This document shows positions 34,758 through 40,857 of a DNA stretch of 40,857 nucleotides, piece by piece. Each line of letters begins with the position of its first letter. Position 1 is the stretch's first letter. This DNA is from an uncultured Pelagibacteraceae bacterium (GTDB lineage Bacteria; Pseudomonadota; Alphaproteobacteria; Pelagibacterales; Pelagibacteraceae), in assembly GCA_902601315.1 (NCBI GenBank), contig CACKMS010000010.1:1-40857 (forward strand), read 5' to 3'. Position numbers and translations under genes: made by a program. The notes beneath the pieces are model-generated. The model was not told where the DNA came from. It made no database searches and saw nothing but the letters and a program-made list of their open reading frames with translations.

Positions 34758-35578
34758 TAATTTAATTTTTTTGCAGGATAATATTCTAATATGAATTGTT
34801 TTAGCACCTTCAATACTCTGTCTGCCTCCTCAAGAAGCATCATATGGCCGCAATTATCTATAATTTCGACTCGACTGTTATCTATTAAGTCGGCTAATTT
34901 TTTTCCTTCTTTAACAGGACACATTTTGTCTCCTGTCGCAAGAATAGATAGGGTAGGTATTTTAATTTTTTTTGCAGCTTCGAAACCATTTTTATAATTA
35001 TCACATGCTCTAAAATCTACTCCAAGTGTGTTTTTAATTGTTCTAGATTTTGCTAACATACCACCTGTATTAATATGATACAGTCCAGGTACAGGATGAC
35101 CACCAAAGTGTCCGGCTGGTCCATGAGCCCAATCCATCATTAAATCAACTGCTTTTGGGTTATTGTTTTCAGCAAGTGACAATAATTCTGGATTCATTGG
35201 TATTGCTCCAGCACCACCCATTAAACTTAATGTTTTAATCTTTTCAGGATATCTTGAAGCACATTCCATTGTAACTAAACATCCCTGTGAATGACCTACT
35301 AAAGATGCCTCTTTGTAACCAACTGCATCTACAACATGACTTACCCAATCTGCCATCTCCTCAATTGATTTTAAACTTTTTCCACCAGACAATCCATGAC
35401 CAGGCATATCTAAAGCTAAAACACTGTATCCATGAAAAGCAAAATACCTTGTTTGCAAAACCCATGTCATATGTGTTAAACCACTACCATGGACAAAAAT
35501 TATTAAAGGTTTATTTTTGTCAAAAGGTCTTCCGCCAGTAGAGGCAAAAACCTCTGAGCCATTTACCTCAAATTTCAT
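34757..35578 (-). CDS. Alpha/beta hydrolase
   Basis: 273 aa. The fold signatures are clear: an oxyanion-hole HGSGLTHMTW, ALDMPGHGLS, the nucleophile elbow GHSQG with Ser97, an acid in LATGDKMCPV and the catalytic His in NCGHMML. The family covers esterases, lactonases and C-C hydrolases, and sequence alone does not fix the substrate. Its start overlaps the stop of the second metY copy by 4 nt, so it is likely cotranscribed with it. Confidence 0.85.
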   Translation of the reverse strand: MKFEVNGSEVFASTGGRPFDKNKPLIIFVHGSGLTHMTWVLQTRYFAFHGYSVLALDMPGHGLSGGKSLKSIEEMADWVSHVVDAVGYKEASLVGHSQGCLVTMECASRYPEKIKTLSLMGGAGAIPMNPELLSLAENNNPKAVDLMMDWAHGPAGHFGGHPVPGLYHINTGGMLAKSRTIKNTLGVDFRACDNYKNGFEAAKKIKIPTLSILATGDKMCPVKEGKKLADLIDNSRVEIIDNCGHMMLLEEADRVLKVLKQFILEYYPAKKLN

Positions 35579-36906
35579 TGATTTGAAACTAATCTTGGTT
35601 TTCTTGCGGCTCTAAATCCTGCTTCAAAGTCATTTTTAATATCATCTATATCCTCAATACCTACAGATAATCTAATCATATCATGAGATAAGCCAGCAAA
35701 TTTTAAAGTAGCTTCATCCATTTGTGAATGTGTTGCTGACGCAGGATGTATTACTAGAGTTCTTGTATCTCCTACATTTGCTAAATGTGAAGCAAGTTTT
35801 ACATTGTTAATAAATGCTTCACCAGCTTCTTTTCCACCTTTAATACCAAAGGCTATCATTGAACCTCTTCCATTTGGTAATAATTTTTTTGCTAATTCAT
35901 GATCTGGATGATCAGGAACGCTTGGATGAGAAACCCACGCTACACTTTCATGACTAGATAAATATTCAACCATTTTTTCTGCATTAGAACAGTGTTTTTG
36001 CATTCTTACAGATAAAGTTTCAATTCCTTGTAAAACATTCCAAGCATTTTGAGGACTTAGACATGGTCCAAAATCTCTCATACCTTCTGCTCTAGCTTTC
36101 ATTGTAAATGCAGTAGGTCCAAATTCTTCAGCAAATGAAAGTCCGTGATATCCTTCGTATGGAGTTGTCATAGTTGGAAATTTATCGTTTTGCATCCAAT
36201 CGAAGTTACCACCTTCTACTAAGATACCTGCCATAGATGATCCATGTCCAGCCATCCATTTAGTTAATGAATGAACTACTATATCAGCTCCATGTTCAAT
36301 TGGCTTACATAAGTAAGGTGTTTGATAAGTAGCATCAACCATTAAAGGTATTCCAGCTTCATGAGCAATTTTAGCAATCTCAGGCATATTCATTAATTCA
36401 TTACCTGGATTACCAACTAACTCGCCAAATATACCTTTGGTATTTTCCTGAATAGCTTTTTTAAATCCTTCTGTATCTCTTGGTTTTACAAACGTGCATT
36501 TGATTCCAAATTTAGGAAGAGTAAGTCTAAATAAATTTACAGTACCCCCATATAATTGAGATGATACTACTAAATGATCTCCAGCTTGGCACAAAGTCAT
36601 TATTGTTAAAAATATAGCACTCATGCCAGATGAGGTAGCTAGCGCTGCAGTACCACCCTCTAACGCAGCAACCCTTTCCTCAAGAACTGCAACTGTTGGA
36701 TTTGAAATTCTACTGTATATGTGTCCGCCTCTTTCTAAGTTAAAAAGAGCAGCAGCATGATCGACATCATCAAATAAATATGAGGTAGTTTGATAGATTG
36801 GCACCTGTCTTGAACCAGCATTTTTATGCGGCTGATATCCAGCATGTAAGCTTAAAGTATCAAATTTATATGTTTTAGGCTCGGCACCTTTTTTCTTATC
36901 ACTCAT
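35575..36906 (-). CDS. O-acetylhomoserine sulfhydrylase-type PLP enzyme (second copy)
   Basis: 443 aa. Same family as the 32168-33493 gene: TLSLHAGYQPHKNAGSRQVP, HIYSRISNPTVAVLEERVAA, the PLP lysine in VVHSLTKWMAGHG, and NVGDTRTLVIHPASATHSQM. The two copies differ enough to suggest separate substrates, for example sulfide and methanethiol. SAR11 relatives depend on reduced sulfur, which would fit. It is the first gene of the minus-strand unit that continues into the hydrolase and methyltransferase-like genes. Confidence 0.85.
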   Translation of the reverse strand: MSDKKKGAEPKTYKFDTLSLHAGYQPHKNAGSRQVPIYQTTSYLFDDVDHAAALFNLERGGHIYSRISNPTVAVLEERVAALEGGTAALATSSGMSAIFLTIMTLCQAGDHLVVSSQLYGGTVNLFRLTLPKFGIKCTFVKPRDTEGFKKAIQENTKGIFGELVGNPGNELMNMPEIAKIAHEAGIPLMVDATYQTPYLCKPIEHGADIVVHSLTKWMAGHGSSMAGILVEGGNFDWMQNDKFPTMTTPYEGYHGLSFAEEFGPTAFTMKARAEGMRDFGPCLSPQNAWNVLQGIETLSVRMQKHCSNAEKMVEYLSSHESVAWVSHPSVPDHPDHELAKKLLPNGRGSMIAFGIKGGKEAGEAFINNVKLASHLANVGDTRTLVIHPASATHSQMDEATLKFAGLSHDMIRLSVGIEDIDDIKNDFEAGFRAARKPRLVSNQ

Positions 36907-36970
36907 TTATTCTCCTATATTTTTTAATTAGACTTTGAAACTCGGAAACTAGCATAAAATATCGATTATA
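36907..36970 (-). promoter_or_regulatory. Promoter and leader of the second metY-type unit, possible SAM riboswitch
   Basis: TATAAT (36970-36965, minus) is a good -10. The roughly 58-nt leader ends with AGGAGA before ATG. TTTCC (36948-36944) can pair with GGAGA (36915-36911), which would hide the ribosome site; an A-rich stretch lies between. This is the size and layout expected for a SAM-II/SAM-V pseudoknot, known upstream of metY in SAR11, but a consensus match is not shown. Confidence 0.35.
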
Positions 36971-37035
36971 ATAGACTTTTTTGCCTTCTAATAAATTGAC
37001 AATAAACGTTTTTGTAAGTATTAATCCCGCACATC

Positions 37036-37494
37036 ATGACAAAATTTGTTAAAAAAGCTGATATTCAATCAAAATGGTTTGAAATAGATGCGACAGATGC
37101 GGTTGTTGGAAGAATTGCTACCGTAGTGTCAAAGATAATTAGAGGCAAAAATAAAACTACTTTCACACCACATATGGATCATGGTGACTTTGTAGTAGTA
37201 AAAAATGTAGATTTAATAAAATTTACTGGTAATAAATTTCAAGATAAAAAATACTTTAGACACACAGGGCATCCTGGTGGAATCAAAGAAACTACCCCTG
37301 AAAAATTACACGATACAAAACCTGGTGAAGTTTTAAAATTAGCAGTGAAAAGAATGTTGCCAGGTGGAGCGCTAGCAAAAAAACAATTAGGTAAATTAAA
37401 AATTTATGCAGGATCAAATCATCCTCATGAAGCTCAAAATCCAGAAAAAATTGAGTTATCAAAATTAAATATTAAAAATGTAGTTAGAAATTAA
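37036..37494 (+). CDS. rplM: 50S ribosomal protein uL13
   Basis: 152 aa. Recognised by KWFEIDATDAVVGRIATVVS, GDFVVVKNVDLIKFTGNK, YFRHTGHPGGIKE and VKRMLPGGALAKKQL. It diverges from the second metY-type gene across about 130 nt. rpsI follows after 1 nt, the universal rplM-rpsI pair. Confidence 0.97.
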   Translation: MTKFVKKADIQSKWFEIDATDAVVGRIATVVSKIIRGKNKTTFTPHMDHGDFVVVKNVDLIKFTGNKFQDKKYFRHTGHPGGIKETTPEKLHDTKPGEVLKLAVKRMLPGGALAKKQLGKLKIYAGSNHPHEAQNPEKIELSKLNIKNVVRN

Positions 37495-37495
37495 A

Positions 37496-37924
37496 ATGGA
37501 AAATACCAATCAATCACCAAAAATAAAGTTAGATTTCAAAGATAGCAAATATGCAACAGGAAGAAGAAAGACCTCCATTGCAAAAGTTTGGTTAAAGAAA
37601 GGCACTGGCAAGATTTATGTAAATGGCAAAACATTAGACGATTATTTCTCAAGCTCATCACATAAAATGCAAATCATGAGACCATTCGATATAATCAATC
37701 AATCTACAGAATACGATGTTAAATCAAAAGTTGTTGGCGGTGGTCATACTGGTCAGGCAGGAGCATTGGTACATGGTATATCAAGAGCACTCCTTCAATT
37801 TGATGAAAATCTTAAACCTACATTAAGAAAAGAGAAACTTACGACAAGAGACTCTAGATCTGTGGAGAGAAAAAAACCTGGTAGAGCAAAAGCTAGAAGA
37901 AGTTTTCAATTTTCTAAAAGATAA
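37496..37924 (+). CDS. rpsI: 30S ribosomal protein uS9
   Basis: 142 aa. Seen: YATGRRKTSIAKVWLKKGTG, IYVNGKTLDDYF, GGGHTGQAGALVHGISRALL and the basic C-terminal tail that ends KARRSFQFSKR and reaches the P-site tRNA. A short Lys/Asn-rich N-terminal extension precedes the core. Cotranscribed with rplM. Confidence 0.97.
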   Translation: MENTNQSPKIKLDFKDSKYATGRRKTSIAKVWLKKGTGKIYVNGKTLDDYFSSSSHKMQIMRPFDIINQSTEYDVKSKVVGGGHTGQAGALVHGISRALLQFDENLKPTLRKEKLTTRDSRSVERKKPGRAKARRSFQFSKR

Positions 37925-37957
37925 TATCTTTTTACATTACAACTGTTATATTGTTTT

Positions 37958-38983
37958 ATGTCTAAGCTAAATGTTTTGGTATGCGGATCTACAGGATATA
38001 TTGGAATTGAGTTAATTAAAATTTTAGCAAAACATAAAAAAATTTATATCAAATACTTATGTGGAAATAGTTCTGTAGGTAAAAATATTTCATTTTATGA
38101 TAAATCTTTATCTAAAAAAAAATTACCAATCATAAGAAAATTTGAAAGAAAATTATTGAAAGATGTTGATGTTATTTTTTCAGCACTGCCAAATGGTGAA
38201 GCTCAAAAACTGTCTAAATTTTTATTAGATAAAAACCTACTCATTGATTTATCAGCAGATTTTAGATTAAAAAATAAAAATGAATATTTAAAATGGTATA
38301 AAATTAAACATAGCGCCCAAAAGTTAATTAAAAATTCAATTTATTCATTGCCAGAATTAAAAAAAAATCAGTTCAAAAATCAAAAAGTAATATCTTCACC
38401 TGGATGTTATCCTACTTCCATTTTATTGCCTTTGGCACCTTTAATTCAAAAAAAATTTATTTCGAATAGAAATATAGTAATAGATTCTAAATCTGGTTAT
38501 TCAGGAGCTGGACGTAATGTTCATAAAAAATATAAAAATAAAAATCTTTATGAGTCACTTAGTGCTTACGGAATTGCAAATCATAGACACAATTCAGAAA
38601 TTCAACAAGAATTAGATTTATATACAAAAAAAAGAAATTATTTTGATTTTACTCCTCATCTGTCACCAATGTTTAGAGGAATTATTACAACTATTAATGT
38701 TGATTTAAAAAAAAATATAGATGCAAAAAAAATACATCAGTACCTAAGTAAATTTTATAAAAAAAGTAAATTCGTTCAAATTAAAAAAATTAATTCTTTG
38801 TTAAGCACAAATGAGGTTATAAATACTAATAATTGTTTGATATCTATTTGTAATAGCAAGAATAAAAATAAATTAATAATTTTATCTGCAATAGATAATC
38901 TTATAAAAGGGGGTGGAGGTCAGGCTGTGCAAAGTATGAACATCTATTACGGATTTAAAGAAGATGAGGCTTTAAATGTTTAA
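37958..38983 (+). CDS. argC: N-acetyl-gamma-glutamyl-phosphate reductase
   Basis: 341 aa. It reduces N-acetylglutamyl phosphate in arginine synthesis. Seen: VCGSTGYIGIELI for NADP binding, SALPNGEAQKL, the catalytic Cys150 in SSPGCYPTSILLPLAPL, and SGYSGAGRN. The final residues overlap the small lipoprotein gene by 8 nt. Confidence 0.94.
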   Translation: MSKLNVLVCGSTGYIGIELIKILAKHKKIYIKYLCGNSSVGKNISFYDKSLSKKKLPIIRKFERKLLKDVDVIFSALPNGEAQKLSKFLLDKNLLIDLSADFRLKNKNEYLKWYKIKHSAQKLIKNSIYSLPELKKNQFKNQKVISSPGCYPTSILLPLAPLIQKKFISNRNIVIDSKSGYSGAGRNVHKKYKNKNLYESLSAYGIANHRHNSEIQQELDLYTKKRNYFDFTPHLSPMFRGIITTINVDLKKNIDAKKIHQYLSKFYKKSKFVQIKKINSLLSTNEVINTNNCLISICNSKNKNKLIILSAIDNLIKGGGGQAVQSMNIYYGFKEDEALNV

Positions 38984-39188
38984 GCTATTAAATTTAATGA
39001 TTATTTTAATTTTTGTTACTCACTGTTCTATTGATACAAAAACAGGCATTTGGGAGAATAAAAAAGAGATATCAACTGACACAGAGCTATCTTCATTAAG
39101 TTTTGATGAAAATTTAACATTTGATGAATTTAAAAATAATGTAATTATTTATGGTAAAAAAAGTGAGTATCCAAAATTAATGGAATAA
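38976..39188 (+). CDS. 70-aa lipoprotein, unknown function
   Basis: The signal peptide has the lipobox VTHC (MFKLLNLMIILIFVTHCS), then a short acidic mature part (SIDTKTGIWENKKEIS ... NLTFDEFKNNVIIYG). No domain is recognised. It could be the N-terminal remnant of a larger lipoprotein, or a complete small one. Overlap with argC and a 4-nt gap to hom suggest it is transcribed with both. Confidence 0.65.
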   Translation: MFKLLNLMIILIFVTHCSIDTKTGIWENKKEISTDTELSSLSFDENLTFDEFKNNVIIYGKKSEYPKLME

Positions 39189-39192
39189 AGTT

Positions 39193-40479
39193 ATGAGGCA
39201 AATTAATATTGCAATTGTTGGTTTAGGGCAAATTGGTAATTATTTATACAATGAACTTATTACAAAGAAAAAAGATATAGAGATTAAAACAGGAAAAAAA
39301 ATAAAATTAGTTGCTATATCAGCTAAAAATATAAATAAGAAACGAAAATTCAAGATAAATAAAAAAATATTTTATAAAAATCCATTAGACATAATTAAAC
39401 TAAAAAAACTGGATGTTTTAATCGAAGCAATAGGTTTTGCTGATGGATTATCCAAAAAAATTGTAGAAAATGCTTTAAAAAATAAAATACATGTCGTAAC
39501 ACCTAACAAGGCGCTAATTTCCAAGCATGGTGATTATTTATCTTTTTTAGCTGAAAAAAATAAAGTTAATCTCGAATTTGAAGCTGCAGTTGCTGGTGGC
39601 ATACCGATTGTTAGAACTATTAAAGAGGGATTAGCGACAAATAAAATTACCAAGGTTTATGGAATATTAAATGGCACATGTAATTACATACTTTCTCAAA
39701 TGGAGAAAACAAAAGATAGTTTTAAAAATGTTTTAAAAAAAGCTCAAAAATTAGGGTATGCTGAACCTGGTAATCCAAAACTTGACCTTAATGGTTACGA
39801 TGCGTTGGCAAAAGTTAAAATCCTATCTGCTTTAGCTTTTAACCGTAAAATTTCAAAATCACAAAGTTTGATGGAAGGAATTGAAAAAATTGAAGCTACT
39901 GATTTTGATATTGTTGAAAAATTAAATCTAAGAATTAAACTATTAGGTATTACAGAGACAATTAACGATAAAATTTTTGAACGTGTGCACCCATGTTTAG
40001 TTTCAAGAGATTCTTATATTGGAAATGTAACCGATGTAATGAATGCTGTTATTTTAGAGGGTAAGCCTGTTGGTGAAAGTGTGATGCAAGGTGAGGGGGC
40101 AGGACCTGGACCAACCACATCAGCATTAATGTCTGATTTATTATCAATTTTAAGAGGTAATATTAAGTTTCCATTTGGTATATCAAATAAAAAAAGGAAT
40201 TTATCAACTAGTTATAATTATAATTCATACGAAAATTCTTTATATTTAAGAGTTGAAGTAAAAGATAAACCAGGTGTACTTTCATCCATTACAAATATAT
40301 TAGCAAAAAATAATATTTCTATTCAAAGACTAATACAAATCCCAGATAATAAAAGAAAAACTGCTTCAATCATAATTATCACTCATAAATGTAAAGAGAT
40401 AAATTCAAACAAATGTATAAAAATGTTAAAAAGTGGGTCAAATATAATTAAAGAACCTAATTTAATAAGGCTTTTTTAA
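39193..40479 (+). CDS. hom: Homoserine dehydrogenase
   Basis: 428 aa. It reduces aspartate semialdehyde to homoserine, the branch point to threonine and methionine. Seen: IAIVGLGQIGNYLYNEL for NAD(P), TPNKALISKHG, AAVAGGIPIVRTIKEGLATN, GILNGTCNYILSQM and KLDLNGYDALAKVKILSALA. A C-terminal ACT domain (from about 352, LRVEVKDKPGVLSSI) suggests feedback control. Its product, once acetylated, is the substrate of the metY-type enzymes in this window. Confidence 0.95.
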   Translation: MRQINIAIVGLGQIGNYLYNELITKKKDIEIKTGKKIKLVAISAKNINKKRKFKINKKIFYKNPLDIIKLKKLDVLIEAIGFADGLSKKIVENALKNKIHVVTPNKALISKHGDYLSFLAEKNKVNLEFEAAVAGGIPIVRTIKEGLATNKITKVYGILNGTCNYILSQMEKTKDSFKNVLKKAQKLGYAEPGNPKLDLNGYDALAKVKILSALAFNRKISKSQSLMEGIEKIEATDFDIVEKLNLRIKLLGITETINDKIFERVHPCLVSRDSYIGNVTDVMNAVILEGKPVGESVMQGEGAGPGPTTSALMSDLLSILRGNIKFPFGISNKKRNLSTSYNYNSYENSLYLRVEVKDKPGVLSSITNILAKNNISIQRLIQIPDNKRKTASIIIITHKCKEINSNKCIKMLKSGSNIIKEPNLIRLF

Positions 40480-40857
40480 TTAAGTAGATTCTCAATTCTA
40501 TTTATTATTTTTTTTGACGTCGGTCTTGTAAAAGACATAAATGTATCTTCAATTTTACCATTTGAATTTATAAGTATTTTATGAAAATTCCATTTTGGAA
40601 TAGTTGATTTTCCATGATTTTCAAATGCCCATTTATAAATTTCATGCGCATTATCTCCTTTGACGTCAGCTTTTGCAGTCATTGGAAAAGTTATTTTAAA
40701 ATTAACTTCACAAAATTCTTTGATTTCTTCATTTGTGCCCGGTTCTTGTGAACCAAATTGATTTGAAGGCATTCCTATAACTACAAAATCTTTATTCTTA
40801 TAAGTATCCCAAATTTTTTGTAAATCATCATATTGTCTTGTAAAACCACATCTGCTA
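40476..40857 (-). CDS. Glutathione peroxidase family protein (5' end outside window)
   Basis: The frame runs from the window edge to a stop at 40476. Visible motifs: SRCGFTRQYDDLQKIW with the peroxidatic cysteine, VVIGMPSNQFGSQEPGTNEE, then KWNFHKILINSNGKI near the C-terminus. This is the cysteine (non-selenium) glutathione/thioredoxin peroxidase type. The usual 'PCNQFG' has Ser in place of the second Cys. The ATG at 40772 is internal; the true start lies beyond 40857. It overlaps hom tail to tail by 4 nt. Confidence 0.9.
   Translation of the reverse strand, partial: SRCGFTRQYDDLQKIWDTYKNKDFVVIGMPSNQFGSQEPGTNEEIKEFCEVNFKITFPMTAKADVKGDNAHEIYKWAFENHGKSTIPKWNFHKILINSNGKIEDTFMSFTRPTSKKIINRIENLLN

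Noticed and set aside
1..40857. CRISPR arrays, insertion sequences, prophage structural genes
   Set aside because: No regularly spaced repeats, transposase motifs or phage structural proteins were seen.

Overview
The window is AT-rich and gene-dense. Intergenic gaps are short, and stop/start or tail-to-tail overlaps are common (rsh/pyrE, recO/hemB, ctaA/metY-like, hppA/bamE, hom/gpx). Gene order and protein character point to a streamlined free-living alphaproteobacterium of the SAR11/Pelagibacterales type. Pointers are the K+-independent H+-pyrophosphatase, a Mg-type HemB, the UQCC-type chaperone-rpmF-plsX-ihfA-merR block, and two metY-type genes with no sulfate-reduction genes nearby. The lineage is inferred from content; no rRNA gene is present.

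Region 1 (1-7420) is accessory. It holds the start of a voltage-gated-channel-like protein, a small protein of unknown function, and several very short ORFs. These include two related one-helix membrane peptides (783-881 and 5201-5305) and a frame broken by one in-frame stop (895-1170). It also carries a run of small lipoproteins and exported proteins (4179-7420), some resembling the C-terminal half of the Rickettsia 17 kDa surface antigen. The most interesting part is 1239-4171, a compact RiPP-like cassette. It consists of a 55-aa protein, a radical SAM/SPASM enzyme with a PqqD-like recognition domain fused at its N-terminus, and a 33-aa very basic two-cysteine peptide behind a perfect Shine-Dalgarno. 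A 27-nt hairpin and a protein with distant SelO-like pseudokinase (protein AMPylase) motifs follow. This pairing of a radical-SAM peptide maturase with a SelO-like enzyme is the best candidate for an undescribed system here.

Region 2 (7579-17305) is core. tRNA-Ser(GCU) abuts the stop of a soluble lytic transglycosylase. A long plus-strand operon-like run follows: dapA-smpB-folK-rsh-pyrE-pdxJ-acpS-lepB-rnc-recO, covering lysine/cell wall, trans-translation, folate, stringent response, pyrimidine, PLP, ACP activation, secretion, RNA processing and repair. The usual era gene between rnc and recO is absent.

Region 3 (17262-28303): hemB (minus), then a 2-oxoglutarate hydroxylase-like gene, rpiB, glyA, nrdR and the riboflavin operon ribD-ribE-ribBA-ribH with nusB and thiL. 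The H+-pyrophosphatase hppA and, convergent with it, bamE end the region. NrdR has an altered zinc ribbon, and RibBA has a GTP cyclohydrolase half without its zinc cysteines.

Region 4 (28304-40857): ubiquinol-cytochrome c chaperone, rpmF, plsX, ihfA (with fabH missing between the last two), a MerR regulator, rpmG, chorismate mutase and ctaA. A minus-strand sulfur block follows: two O-acetylhomoserine sulfhydrylase-type genes enclosing an alpha/beta hydrolase and a methyltransferase-like gene. Both sulfhydrylase genes have leaders worth testing as SAM riboswitches. The window ends with rplM-rpsI, argC, a tiny lipoprotein, homoserine dehydrogenase (which feeds the O-acetylhomoserine route) and a partial glutathione peroxidase.
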